A stretch of 64,000 nucleotides of DNA from Crossiella sp. SN42 (GTDB taxonomy: Bacteria > Actinomycetota > Actinomycetes > Mycobacteriales > Pseudonocardiaceae). Below the pieces are notes generated by a model that had not been told where the DNA came from, searched no databases, and was given only the letters and a program-made list of their open reading frames with translations. The stretch spans positions 248,001-312,000 of the forward strand of contig NZ_JAMHIV010000003.1 in the NCBI RefSeq assembly GCF_023897065.1, in the 5' to 3' direction. This document shows positions 8,680-17,335 of the stretch, in pieces (position 1 is the first letter of the stretch; every line of letters starts with the position of its first letter). The position numbers and the translations under genes were made by a program.

Positions 8680-9567
8680 TCAGCCGGTGATGACCTGCCG
8701 GTAGATGTTGGTCAGGTAGGCCGGGGTCATACCGACAGACTCGTAGAGCCGGTAGGCCCCGGTCGGGTTGGTGGTGTCCACGCCCAGCCCGGCCTTGCCC
8801 AGACCCTCCTCGGCGTAGGCGGCGAAGGCGCCGGCCAGCAGCGCCCTGCCCAGGCCGCGGCCGCGGTGCGCGGGCAGCACGCCGAGCCACTTCACCCAGC
8901 CCTCCTCGCTGGCCGGCGACTGCCCGGAGGACACCACCACCCCGGCCAGCTCACCGCTGTCGGCCTCGGCGACCAGGGACTCCGCCCACCGGATGCCCGG
9001 GGTGTCCGCGAGCTCGCCGAGGGTGCCGGGGAAGGGCTGGGCGGCGCCGGTGAAGGCGGTGCGCAGCAGCTCGTGGCACTCCACCAGCTCGCCGGAGTTC
9101 AGCCTGCGCAGGGTGTAGCCGGGCACCGGAGCCGGCCGCTGCTCGTCGCCGGTCAGCGGCCGGGTCATCCGCGCGTGCTGCCGCTCGAAGGCAAAACCGG
9201 CCTGCTCCAGCACCCGGATGTAGGCCGTCTCGCCGGGCGTCGCGGCCGACCTGGCGGTCACCGGCGCCCGCTCGGCGAGCCGGCCCAGCAGCAGCCGGAC
9301 CAGCTCGGCCTGGACGGCCGGGTCCGCGCCGGGACGGGCGTAGGCCTCGCAGCAGACCTCCTCGGCCGCGCCGGGCGGGTCGAGGTAGCCCCAGCCCACG
9401 GCCAGGCCGTCCCGGTCGCGCACCACCCAGGACTCCGCGAGCGCCGAGACCACCTCGGACTCGTCGAAGTCGGCGAACCCGACCGCGGCGATGTCGCTGG
9501 CGTGCACCAGCGCGAGGATCTCCGCGACATCGGCGGAGCCGGGACGTGCCACCTGGAAGCCATCCAT
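8680..9567 (-). CDS. Tandem GNAT acetyltransferase
   Basis: A 295-residue protein. The C-terminal domain is a clear GNAT, with WVKWLGVLPAHRGRGLGRALL holding the acetyl-CoA pyrophosphate loop RGRGLG, and GLGVDTTNPTGAYRLYESVGM as the terminal strand and loop. The N-terminal half has a second, degenerate GNAT-like pattern, an architecture shared with mycothiol synthase-like and other double-GNAT proteins. The start ATG at 9567 gives MDGFQVARPGSADVAE, a usual GNAT opening. It lies 58 bases upstream of the monooxygenase gene on the same strand. Substrate unknown. Confidence 0.8.
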   Translation of the reverse strand: MDGFQVARPGSADVAEILALVHASDIAAVGFADFDESEVVSALAESWVVRDRDGLAVGWGYLDPPGAAEEVCCEAYARPGADPAVQAELVRLLLGRLAERAPVTARSAATPGETAYIRVLEQAGFAFERQHARMTRPLTGDEQRPAPVPGYTLRRLNSGELVECHELLRTAFTGAAQPFPGTLGELADTPGIRWAESLVAEADSGELAGVVVSSGQSPASEEGWVKWLGVLPAHRGRGLGRALLAGAFAAYAEEGLGKAGLGVDTTNPTGAYRLYESVGMTPAYLTNIYRQVITG

Positions 9568-9604
9568 CCGGTCAGTGAAATGCCTGGCCGGCCGGGATGG
9601 CGAA

Positions 9605-10198
9605 TTAGTTACCCGATCTCGACCTGGCCGGGACGCCGCCACGCCACTGCCAGCTCCGCCGCCGCGGGTGTCCCGGCAGTTCCCCGCGCCCGGTGCACCA
9701 CCACAGCACCGCCACCGGATCACCCTCGGGCGCCTCCGGGAACAGCCGGTCCACCGCCGCCGCGCACACCCCGGGATCGGGCCGCCAGCCCACACCGAGC
9801 GCGCGGGCCAGGTCGCCGGTGTGCGCGGTCAGCTCGACCACGCCCATCGCGGCGAACCCGGCCGCGTCCGCGACACCCCACGGATGCCAGCCTCGATCGG
9901 CCGGATCGGCGTGCCGGACCGCGGCCGACAGCAGCGCGGCGGCGGCCCGGACACCGGCCAGGCAGTCCCGGATCGGCGCGTCCGGCCGCAGACCGCCGAG
10001 CAGCGCGGTCCAGCTGTCGGCGGCCCCGGTGCCGAGCTGGGCGGTGTAGCAGAGCAGGCCCTCCACCAGGTGGTCCAGGGTGGTGCGGCAGGACCAGTCC
10101 AGGCCGTCGGCCCGGCGGGTCCAGTCCGCGTCCGCGACCGTGGTCAGCGTCGCGAAGCTGTCGTTGGCGGCGGTGTCGAGCAGGGTTGGCCAGCGCAC
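9605..10198 (-). CDS. Maleylpyruvate isomerase/mycothiol-dependent DinB-like protein
   Basis: A 197-residue protein with the DinB-like four-helix pattern: a catalytic-type histidine in TTLDHLVEG, a later VELTAHTGDLARALG segment with metal-ligand H, and the typical C-terminal arginine-rich end. This matches actinobacterial TIGR03086/maleylpyruvate isomerase N-terminal-domain proteins, many of which use mycothiol. The GTG start at 10198 lies one base downstream of the preceding gene's stop, so the two are co-transcribed. Specific reaction unknown. Confidence 0.7.
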   Translation of the reverse strand: MRWPTLLDTAANDSFATLTTVADADWTRRADGLDWSCRTTLDHLVEGLLCYTAQLGTGAADSWTALLGGLRPDAPIRDCLAGVRAAAALLSAAVRHADPADRGWHPWGVADAAGFAAMGVVELTAHTGDLARALGVGWRPDPGVCAAAVDRLFPEAPEGDPVAVLWWCTGRGELPGHPRRRSWQWRGGVPARSRSGN

Positions 10199-10199
10199 C

Positions 10200-11063
10200 T
10201 CAGGCCGCCTTGCGCAGCAGCTCGATGACCCGCGCCCAGCCGTCACCGCCGTGCCCCTGGGCCACCGCGCGGGCCGCGTAGTCGCGCAGCAGCTCGGGCA
10301 GCGCGGCGTCCACCCCGCGCACCTGGCTGGCGTGCACCAGGTGCTCGATGGTGGCCAGCTGCACGTCGATGGTGGCGTCGAAGCCCGGGTAGGCGCGCTG
10401 GTCGACCTGCGGCACGTAGGCGCGGATGAAGCCGTTGACATCGCCCAGCCAGCGCAGGGCCAGCGGGGTGAACTCCGCGGCGGTGGCCCCGTCCGCGGTG
10501 ACCAGGGCGGCGGCGTGCAGCCAACCGGTCATGGTCGACCACATCATGCCCAGCAGCGCGGTGTCGTAGAGCGAGGCCACCCCGGGGTCCTCGCCGAGGT
10601 GGATCGCCTCGCCGAAGGCCGCCAGCAGCTGCTCCGCCGCGGCGAAGGCGGTCCGGGAACCGCTGTAGAGCAGCATGGACTCCGGGTTGCCGATGCCCGG
10701 CGGGGTGATCATGATCCCGCCGTCGAGGTAGTCGATGCCGTGGCCGGCGGCCCACTGCGCGGTCTCGCGGGCCTGTTCGGGGGAGCCGGAGGTGAGGTTG
10801 ACCAGGGTGCGCCCGGCCAGCGCGGCGGGGTCCAGGATCTCGTGCAGGGCCGGGTAGTCCAGCACGCAGGCGATGACCACCGGGCTGCCGGCCTGGGCCT
10901 CGGAGGCGGTGGCCGCGGCGTGCGCGCCCTCGGCGGTCAGCGCGGCGGTCTTGGCGGGGGTGCGGTTCCACACCGCGGTGCGGTGGCCCGCGCGCAGCAG
11001 GGCGGCGGCCAGGGCCGAGCCCATCTGGCCCAGGCCCAGCACGGTCACGTCGTATTCAGTCAC
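10200..11063 (-). CDS. NADPH-dependent imine-reductase/beta-hydroxyacid-dehydrogenase family protein
   Basis: A 287-residue protein with the N-terminal NADP-binding GLGQMGSALAAALLRAGH motif, an NRTPAK segment after strand two that favours NADP, and a C-terminal all-helical domain. The GSPEQARETAQWAA and YLDGGIMITP stretches are characteristic of the imine reductase branch of 6-phosphogluconate-dehydrogenase-like enzymes. The GTG start at 11063 is three residues before the first strand. It is divergent from a GlxA-type regulator, a common pairing for this reductase branch, which probably controls it. Confidence 0.82.
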   Translation of the reverse strand: MTEYDVTVLGLGQMGSALAAALLRAGHRTAVWNRTPAKTAALTAEGAHAAATASEAQAGSPVVIACVLDYPALHEILDPAALAGRTLVNLTSGSPEQARETAQWAAGHGIDYLDGGIMITPPGIGNPESMLLYSGSRTAFAAAEQLLAAFGEAIHLGEDPGVASLYDTALLGMMWSTMTGWLHAAALVTADGATAAEFTPLALRWLGDVNGFIRAYVPQVDQRAYPGFDATIDVQLATIEHLVHASQVRGVDAALPELLRDYAARAVAQGHGGDGWARVIELLRKAA

Positions 11064-11147
11064 CTGACCAGCCTCAACCCTGTGCGCGGAGATCAACAGT
11101 GGCAGAAATGCCGACATCCGCACGATTACTGCCATAGGCTGCCGGAC
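11064..11147. promoter_or_regulatory. Divergent promoter region between reductase and GlxA-type regulator
   Basis: An 84-base gap serving two divergent genes. It contains TGGCAGAAATGCC, an inverted repeat GGCA-GAAA-TGCC near 11100-11112, and a CTGCCA at about 11129 that pairs with the same TGGCAG. These are plausible binding sites for the adjacent regulator. Confidence 0.45.
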
Positions 11148-12125
11148 ATGAGCACCGGCACCGTGGCCATCGTGGTGGCCGAGGACGAGGCGCCCTCGCT
11201 GTGGGACGTCTACGAGGTCGGCCTGGCCTGCGTGGTCTTCGGCGTGGACCACCCCGACCTGGCCGATCCCTGGTACCGCACCCGCCTGTGCGGCATGCGA
11301 CCCGACCTGCCCAGGGCTGAGCACGGTTTTGTGCTGCACCCCGAGCACGGCCTGGAGGGCCTGCGCGGCGCGGACACCATCATCGTGCCCTCGGTGCCCG
11401 AGGCCGTGCTGCACGGCACCGAACCCCTGGATCCGTTGCTGGTCAAGGAACTCCAGGAGGCCGCGGAGGCCGGGGCGCGGATCGCCGCGCTGTGCAACGG
11501 GGCCTTCGTGCTGGCCGAGGCCGGGTTGCTGGACGGCCGCCGCGCCACCGCGCACTGGAACTACACCGCCGAGCTGGCCCGCCGCTACCCCAAGGTCCAG
11601 GTCGACGACTCGGTGCTCTACATCGACGAGGGCCAGATCCTGACCAGCGCGGGCGCGGCCGCCGGGCTGGACCTGTGCCTGTACCTGGTGCGCCAGGACC
11701 TCGGCGCGCACGTGGCCAACCAGCTCGCCCGCCAGCTCTGCGTGCCCGCGCACCGCACCGGCGGGCAGGCCCAGTTCGTCACCCGGCACGTGCCGGAGAC
11801 CGACGACGACAGCATCGCCCCGGTGCTGGAGTGGGCCACCCGCAACCTGCACCGCCCGCTGACCGTGGCCCAGCTGGCCCGGCGGGCCGGGCTGAGCCAG
11901 CGCACCTTCTTCCGCCGCCTGCACGAGGCCACCGGCACCACCCCGCTGCAATGGCTGCTCGGCCAGCGCCTCGCACACGCCCAGGCCCTGCTGGAGACCA
12001 CCGCGCTCTCCGTCGAGCAGGTCGGCGAGCGCTGCGGCCTGGGCAGCGGGGCCAACCTGCGGCGGCACTTCGCCACGCAGCTGGGCATCGCGCCCACCGA
12101 CTACCGCCGCGCCTACACCGCTTGA
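11148..12125 (+). CDS. GlxA-type AraC regulator (DJ-1/PfpI plus AraC HTH)
   Basis: A 325-residue protein with an N-terminal DJ-1/PfpI-like domain containing the nucleophile-elbow-like CNGAFVLAEAGLLDGR segment, and two C-terminal helix-turn-helices: PLTVAQLARRAGLSQRTFFRRL and LSVEQVGERCGLGSGANLRRHF. Regulators of this kind respond to small metabolites. Its divergent placement next to the reductase at 10200-11063 suggests that gene as target. The ATG at 11148 precedes the first beta strand. Confidence 0.85.
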   Translation: MSTGTVAIVVAEDEAPSLWDVYEVGLACVVFGVDHPDLADPWYRTRLCGMRPDLPRAEHGFVLHPEHGLEGLRGADTIIVPSVPEAVLHGTEPLDPLLVKELQEAAEAGARIAALCNGAFVLAEAGLLDGRRATAHWNYTAELARRYPKVQVDDSVLYIDEGQILTSAGAAAGLDLCLYLVRQDLGAHVANQLARQLCVPAHRTGGQAQFVTRHVPETDDDSIAPVLEWATRNLHRPLTVAQLARRAGLSQRTFFRRLHEATGTTPLQWLLGQRLAHAQALLETTALSVEQVGERCGLGSGANLRRHFATQLGIAPTDYRRAYTA

Positions 12126-12159
12126 CCTCCACCTAACCAGAGGTAGTGGAATCCCTGTC

Positions 12160-13083
12160 ATGACAACAGAAACGATGCGGGCCGCCGCGGCCACCAGGTT
12201 CGGCGGGATCGAGGTCCTGGACGTGGTGGAGCTGCCGATCCCGCAGCCGGGACCCGGCCAGGTCCGGGTGCGGGTGCGCGCGGCCGGGATCCAGCCCTTC
12301 GACCTCGCGGTGCGCGGCGGCTGGACCCCGCCGTATGGCTCGGTGGAGTTCCCCCAGCCGCTGGGCAACGAGTTCGCCGGGGTGGTCGACGCGGTGGGGG
12401 AGCAGGTCGACACGATCGAGGCCGGCGCGGAGGTGCTGGGCTTCTCGGTGCTCAACGCCCAGGCCGAGTACGTGGTGGTCGGCGCGGACGCGGTCACCCC
12501 CAAGCCACCGGAGATGCCCTGGGAGGTCGCAGGCGGCTTCACCGCGGGCACCCAGACCGCCACCCTGGCCCTGGACCAGCTCGACCTCAAGCCGGGCCAG
12601 ACCCTGCTGGTGCACGCCGCGGCCGGTTCGGTGGGCACCGCCGCGGTCCAGCTGGCCCAGCTGCGCGGCGCCAAGGTGATCGGCACCGCCAGCCCGGTCA
12701 ACCAGGACTACCTGCGCTCCCTCGGCGCGACCCCGGTGATCTACGGCGAGGGCCTGGCCGACCGGATCCACCAGCTGGCCCCCGGCGGGGTGGACGCGGT
12801 GCTGGACGGAGCCGGGGGAGCGGCCCTGGACCTGTCCCTGGCGCTGGTGGCACCGGCGAAGATCGTCACCCTTGTTGACCACGACCGAGCGGCTGACCTG
12901 GGAGTTCAGCTGGTCTACGGCACCAGGTCGGCGGAGCGGCTGGCCGGGCTGGCCCAGCTCTACGCCGAGGGCAAGCTCAAGTTCCCGGTGCGCCGGACCT
13001 ACTCGCTGCACGAGATCCAGGACGCGCACCGCGAAGTGGCCACCGGGCACGGCCGCGGCAAGGTGGTGCTGATCGTCGGCTGA
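12160..13083 (+). CDS. Zinc-free quinone oxidoreductase (MDR family)
   Basis: A 307-residue medium-chain reductase. It has the GroES-like N-terminal domain (GPGQVRVRVRAAGIQPFDLAVRGG), the NEFAGVV turn, and the nucleotide fold LLVHAAAGSVGTAAVQLAQ. Zinc ligands of classical alcohol dehydrogenases are absent, as in NADPH:quinone reductases. It is 35 bases downstream of the GlxA-type gene and convergent with the TetR gene. Confidence 0.85.
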   Translation: MTTETMRAAAATRFGGIEVLDVVELPIPQPGPGQVRVRVRAAGIQPFDLAVRGGWTPPYGSVEFPQPLGNEFAGVVDAVGEQVDTIEAGAEVLGFSVLNAQAEYVVVGADAVTPKPPEMPWEVAGGFTAGTQTATLALDQLDLKPGQTLLVHAAAGSVGTAAVQLAQLRGAKVIGTASPVNQDYLRSLGATPVIYGEGLADRIHQLAPGGVDAVLDGAGGAALDLSLALVAPAKIVTLVDHDRAADLGVQLVYGTRSAERLAGLAQLYAEGKLKFPVRRTYSLHEIQDAHREVATGHGRGKVVLIVG

Positions 13084-13084
13084 C

Positions 13085-13636
13085 TCAGCCGGTGGCGAGG
13101 CGGCGCGCGGCCTCCCGGATGGCCTCCCGGTGCCGGGCGACCCGCGCTGCCTCAGCCTCATCGTCTGGCTGCGGGGCGCCGAAGTGGGTGAACCAGGCCA
13201 TCGCCAGCCCGATCACCAGGATCAGCAGGTCCTCCGGATCCAGCCCGGTGGCCAGGTCCGCCTCCGCGAGGGGCTGCTGCTTGTAGGCCAGTTCCGCGGT
13301 CCGCTCCTCGGCGGTCATCGGACGTTCCAGCTGCCGCCAGGCGTTGAGCCGCAACACATCCGGATTGGCCAGCAGCGCGTCGAACAGGCCGACGGCGTAG
13401 CCGGGCAGGTCATCGGGGGTGAAGGGGACCAGGTCGGAGATGACCGCGGTGGAGCGGGCCAGCACGAGGTCGAACAGCTCGTCCTTGTTGCCGAAGTAGA
13501 CGTAGAGCAGCCGCTTGTTCGCCTTGGCCTGCTCCGCGATCCGGTCCACCCGCGCCCCGGCGATGCCGTAGCGGGTGAACTCGGCCGTGGCCGCCTCCAG
13601 CAGGCGGGCCTTGGTCGCGGTGGAGTCCGGTGGCAT
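13085..13636 (-). CDS. TetR-family repressor
   Basis: A 183-residue protein. The N-terminal HTH runs from RLLEAATAEFTRYGIAGA to VDRIAEQAKANKRLLYVYFGNKDELFDLVL, a textbook TetR recognition region. The remaining helices form the ligand-binding domain. It is divergent from an SDR gene, with two identical-arm palindromes in the gap, so it very likely represses both itself and the SDR. Its end nearly touches the quinone oxidoreductase end. Confidence 0.9.
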   Translation of the reverse strand: MPPDSTATKARLLEAATAEFTRYGIAGARVDRIAEQAKANKRLLYVYFGNKDELFDLVLARSTAVISDLVPFTPDDLPGYAVGLFDALLANPDVLRLNAWRQLERPMTAEERTAELAYKQQPLAEADLATGLDPEDLLILVIGLAMAWFTHFGAPQPDDEAEAARVARHREAIREAARRLATG

Positions 13637-13663
13637 GGCGGGAGCATACCGGGCGAAGGGCGG

Positions 13664-13722
13664 TAACTAACCAGTTATGGACAGCCGGGCCAGCGCTGTG
13701 CTTCTCTGTAACTACCCAGTTA
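13664..13722. promoter_or_regulatory. Two TAACT-N4-AGTTA operators for the TetR repressor
   Basis: TAACT-AACC-AGTTA at 13664-13677 and TAACT-ACCC-AGTTA at 13709-13722 are two inverted repeats with identical arms, 45 bp apart, in the gap between the leftward TetR gene and the rightward SDR gene. Placement and symmetry fit TetR dimer sites. Confidence 0.7.
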
Positions 13723-13746
13723 GGTACCCGCTTGGAAGAGGTCCCC

Positions 13747-14577
13747 ATGGCACCCCGCACCTGGTTCATCACCGGCACCTCCACCGGCTTCGGCCGCCTG
13801 CTCACCGAAGCCCTGCTCAAGCGCGGCGACCGGGTCGCGGCCACGCTGCGCCGCCCCGAACGGCTCGACGAGCTCGCCGCCGCCCACCGCGACCACCTGT
13901 GGGTGCGCCGCCTGGACGTCACCGACACCGCCGAGCTGCGCACCGTGGTGCAGGCCGCCTTCACCGAGCTGGGCCGCATCGACGTGGTGGTCAGCAACGC
14001 CGGTCACGGCGTGCTCGGCGCGACCGAGGAGTTCACCGACGAGCAGGTCACCCGCCAGCTCGAGACCAACCTGCTCGGCTCCATCCAGCTGGCCCGCGCC
14101 GTGCTGCCGCACCTGCGCGCCCAGGGCGGCGGCCACCTGGTGCAGCTCTCCAGCATGGGCGGGCAGATGGCCATCGCCGGCTCCAGCCTCTACCACGCGA
14201 GCAAGTGGGGTATCGAGGGCTTCTACGAGAGCCTCGCCCAGGAGGTCGCCCCGTTCGGCATCCACACCACCCTGGTGGAACCGGGCGGCGCCGCCACCGA
14301 GTTCGTCACCACCGGCATGGCCGTGGCCGACCCGCTGCCCGCCTACGCCGACGGCCCGGTCGCCGAGCTCCGCGCGATGCTGGCCGATCCCGGCGGCTAC
14401 CCCTTCGCCGATCCGGCCAAGATGGTCGAGGCGATCATCGACGCCGCCACCGCCGAGCACCCGCCGGCCCGCCTGCTGCTCGGCGCGGACGCCTACCGGG
14501 CGGTCACCACCGCACTGGCGGCCCGCCTGGCCCAGGCCGAGCGGCAGCGGGACCTGGCCAGCGCGGTCAGCTCATGA
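13747..14577 (+). CDS. Classical short-chain dehydrogenase/reductase
   Basis: A 276-residue SDR with TGTSTGFGRLL as the cofactor-binding glycine motif, NAGHG as the NNAG-equivalent, SSMGG with catalytic Ser, and YHASK with catalytic Tyr and Lys. The R-R pair after strand two suggests NADP preference. ATG at 13747 follows GAAGAGGTCCCC. It is controlled by the divergent TetR protein. Substrate unknown. Confidence 0.92.
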   Translation: MAPRTWFITGTSTGFGRLLTEALLKRGDRVAATLRRPERLDELAAAHRDHLWVRRLDVTDTAELRTVVQAAFTELGRIDVVVSNAGHGVLGATEEFTDEQVTRQLETNLLGSIQLARAVLPHLRAQGGGHLVQLSSMGGQMAIAGSSLYHASKWGIEGFYESLAQEVAPFGIHTTLVEPGGAATEFVTTGMAVADPLPAYADGPVAELRAMLADPGGYPFADPAKMVEAIIDAATAEHPPARLLLGADAYRAVTTALAARLAQAERQRDLASAVSS

Positions 14578-15027
14578 GGCGGGCAGCGGCCGCTCGTCGA
14601 CCACCCGCTTCATCACCAGCGTCGAGTTCAGCCGCTGCACCCCCGGCAGCGCGGAGAGCACGTCGTCCTCCAGCTGCTGGTAGGCGGCCAGGTCGGCGGT
14701 GACGATGCGCAGCAGGTAGTCCGGATCGCCGAAAAGACGTTGCGCCAGCAGGACGTTCGGGATGTCCGCCACCGCGGCCTCGAAGGCCAGCAGGGTCTCC
14801 CGGTCCTCCTGGCGCATCGTCACGAACACCAGCGCCTCGAAGGTCAGCCCCAGCGCCGCCGGGTCCACCACCGCCCGGTAGCCGCGGATGGTGCCGTCCA
14901 GCTCCAGCGCGCGCAGCCGCCGGTGACAGGGCGAGACGCTCAGCCGCACCCGCTGGGCCAGCTCGGTGAGCGTCAACCGCCCCTCCGCCTGCAACACCGC
15001 AAGAATCTGCCGATCAACCGCGTCCAC
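14572..15027 (-). CDS. Lrp/AsnC-family regulator
   Basis: About 151 residues from GTG 15027. The N-terminal winged HTH (DRQILAVLQAEGRLTLTELAQRVRLSVSPCHRRLRALE) and the C-terminal RAM ligand-binding domain are both complete. It is divergent from a LysE-type amino-acid exporter, the standard pair in which the Lrp protein senses the amino acid and controls export. Its end overlaps the convergent SDR by six bases. A longer start at 15078 is possible but would enter the promoter gap. Confidence 0.88.
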   Translation of the reverse strand: MDAVDRQILAVLQAEGRLTLTELAQRVRLSVSPCHRRLRALELDGTIRGYRAVVDPAALGLTFEALVFVTMRQEDRETLLAFEAAVADIPNVLLAQRLFGDPDYLLRIVTADLAAYQQLEDDVLSALPGVQRLNSTLVMKRVVDERPLPAS

Positions 15028-15108
15028 GGAGAAGATTCTTCCACTGATAGCCCCTGAGCTGGCAATACTTGGAAGCACCTTCGGTCACTTCGCGCATAGC
15101 TTTCTGGC

Positions 15109-15720
15109 ATGCCAGCCAGCAACCTCCTCGCCTTCTGGGCCGTGGCCGCCCTGCTCATCGCCGTGCCCGGCGCGGACTGGGCCTTCGCCATCGCCGCCGG
15201 TCTGCGCCGCCACGCCTGGGCCGCCGCGACCGGCATCACCCTCGGCTACCTGGCGATGACCGCGGTGGTCGCCGCGGGCCTGGGCCTGCTCATCACCAGC
15301 ACCCCGGTCGCGCTCACCGCCCTGACCGTCACCGGTGCCTGCTACCTCGCCTGGCTGGGCGTGCGGACCCTCCGCGACCCCAGCACTCCCACCACCTCCG
15401 GGGACACCGCGACCAGCCCCCGGCAGACCGTGGCGCAGGGCTTTGCCGTCAGCGCGCTCAACCCCAAGGGCCTGCTGGTGTTCGTGGCCCTGCTCCCGCA
15501 GTTCACCACCCCGGCCGCGCCCTGGCCGATCCCGCTGCAACTGGCCGCCCTGGGCCTGGCCTTCACCGCCACCTGCGCCGTGGTCTACCTGGGCGTGGCC
15601 GCCACCGCGCACGCGGTGCTGCGCGCCCGGCCCTCGGCGGCCAGGGCAGTCTCGCGGGTATCCGGCGCTTCCATGATCGTCATCGGGGCGGCGCTGGTGC
15701 TGGAACGCGTCATGACATGA
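15109..15720 (+). CDS. LysE-family amino-acid exporter
   Basis: A 203-residue membrane protein with about six hydrophobic segments. The N-terminal FWAVAALLIAVPGADWAFAI segment contains the conserved VPGAD, and SALNPKGLLVFVALLPQF holds the NPKG motif of LysE/RhtB exporters. It likely exports an amino acid or derivative and is regulated by the divergent Lrp protein. Confidence 0.88.
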   Translation: MPASNLLAFWAVAALLIAVPGADWAFAIAAGLRRHAWAAATGITLGYLAMTAVVAAGLGLLITSTPVALTALTVTGACYLAWLGVRTLRDPSTPTTSGDTATSPRQTVAQGFAVSALNPKGLLVFVALLPQFTTPAAPWPIPLQLAALGLAFTATCAVVYLGVAATAHAVLRARPSAARAVSRVSGASMIVIGAALVLERVMT

Positions 15721-15730
15721 TGCGCGGACC

Positions 15731-17242
15731 GTGATCAATCCTGGCGTCGGGGGGACGTTGACGGTGACCTCGCCGGAACCGGCCAGCGCGGCCGAACGAC
15801 TCCTCGGCCGCCCGATGCCGGCGGACCGGCTGCGCGGCTGGCTGGTCGCCGCGGTGCTCGCGGTGCTCGGCGGGATCATCCGGTTCCAGAACCTGGGTAC
15901 GCCCACCGATCCCAGCGGCACGCCGGTCTTCGACGAGAAGTACTACGCCGTGCAGGCCTGGCAGATGCTGCGCAACGGCTGGGTCGAGGACAACCCCGGC
16001 TTCAACTGGACCGTGCACCCGCCGCTGGCCAAACAGCTCATCGCGCTCGGCGAGCTGATCTTCGGCTACAACGGCTGGGGCTGGCGGTTCGCCGCCGCGG
16101 TCGCGGGCACGCTGATGATCCTGCTGATCGTCCGGATCGCCCGGCGGCTGACCCGCTCCACCCTGCTCGGCGGCCTGGCCGGCGTCCTGCTGATCTGCGA
16201 CGGCGTGCTGCACCTGATGAGCCGCACCGCGATGCTGGACATCTTCCTGGCGCTGTTCGTGCTCATCGCCTTCGGCTGCCTGCTGCTGGACCGCGACCAG
16301 GTTCGCCACCGCCTGGCCGCCGCCGTCGGCGAAGGCTGGGCGACCCAGACCCCGCACGGCCCGCGGCTGGGCTTGCGCTGGTGGCGCTTCAGCGCGGGCG
16401 TCTCGCTCGGCCTGGCCTGCGGGGTGAAGTGGGGCGGCCTGTACTGGATCGCCGCCTTCGGCCTGCTCACCGTGTGCTGGGACGCCACCGCCCGCCGCGC
16501 CGCCGGGATCACGCACCCGTGGACCGGCGCGCTGCGCCGCGATGTGCTGCCCGGCCTGTGGTCGCTGCTGCTCATCCCGGTGCTGGTCTACCTGGGCACC
16601 TGGTGGGCCTGGTTCGCCAGCGAGACCGGGGTGAACCGGCACCTGCTGTCCACCGCGCTGAGCTCGCTCTGGCAGTACACCGTCGACGTCTTCCACTTCC
16701 ACCAGGGCCTGGTCACGCCGAAGGACAAGCCGCACCCGTGGGAGTCCAAGCCGTGGAGCTGGCCGATGGGCCTGCGGCCGATGCTCTACTTCTTCGACGG
16801 CTCGGCCACCGGCTGCGGCGCGACCACCTGCGTGCGCGCGACCATGCTGATCGGCACCCCGGCGATGTGGTGGCTGGCGTTCCCGATGCTCGCCTGGGGC
16901 CTGTGGCGCTGGCTCGGCCACCTGGACTGGCGCTACGGCGCGGTCCTGGTCGCCTACCTGGCCGGGCTGCTGCCCTGGTTCCTGAACCTGGACCGCCAGA
17001 TGTACTTCTTCTACCTGACCCCGGTGGCCGCGTTCCTGGTGCTGGGCCTCATCCTGCCGCTGGGGCAGATACTGGGCTCGGCGCGCGAGGGGCACGAGCG
17101 GCGGGCGACCGGCCTGTTGGTGGTCGCGCTGTACGTGGGCCTGGTGGTGGCCAACTTCGTCTGGCTGTGGCCCATCCTCAACGGCGAGCCGATCACCGAG
17201 GCCCGCTGGCAGGCCGAGCTCTGGCTGCCGTCCTGGCGCTGA
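15731..17242 (+). CDS. pmt: Pmt polyprenyl-phosphate-mannose protein mannosyltransferase
   Basis: A 503-residue GT39 membrane enzyme that O-mannosylates secreted proteins. The first loop carries FDEKYYAVQAW with the catalytic D-E pair, followed by NPGFNWTVHPPLAKQLIALGE, hallmarks of actinobacterial Pmt, plus about ten hydrophobic segments and the HPWESKPWSWP loop. The end, LWLPSWR, matches the conserved C-terminus of the family. The start is uncertain: GTG at 15731, or TTG/GTG at 15758-15764, which have GGGGGGAC upstream. Confidence 0.9.
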   Translation: MINPGVGGTLTVTSPEPASAAERLLGRPMPADRLRGWLVAAVLAVLGGIIRFQNLGTPTDPSGTPVFDEKYYAVQAWQMLRNGWVEDNPGFNWTVHPPLAKQLIALGELIFGYNGWGWRFAAAVAGTLMILLIVRIARRLTRSTLLGGLAGVLLICDGVLHLMSRTAMLDIFLALFVLIAFGCLLLDRDQVRHRLAAAVGEGWATQTPHGPRLGLRWWRFSAGVSLGLACGVKWGGLYWIAAFGLLTVCWDATARRAAGITHPWTGALRRDVLPGLWSLLLIPVLVYLGTWWAWFASETGVNRHLLSTALSSLWQYTVDVFHFHQGLVTPKDKPHPWESKPWSWPMGLRPMLYFFDGSATGCGATTCVRATMLIGTPAMWWLAFPMLAWGLWRWLGHLDWRYGAVLVAYLAGLLPWFLNLDRQMYFFYLTPVAAFLVLGLILPLGQILGSAREGHERRATGLLVVALYVGLVVANFVWLWPILNGEPITEARWQAELWLPSWR

Positions 17243-17335
17243 GCCCGACCAGCCGATCGGCTGATCCCCGGCTCAGCCCCTGGACCGGCAGACCGGTTGA
17301 TGTGCGCCGGGTCGCGCCGCTGGGACGGTGCAGGC

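Noticed and set aside
10243-10971. Leftward frame inside the imine-reductase-like gene
   Set aside because: Off-frame read with Arg/Gly-rich composition; the real frame has the complete Rossmann and C-terminal domain.
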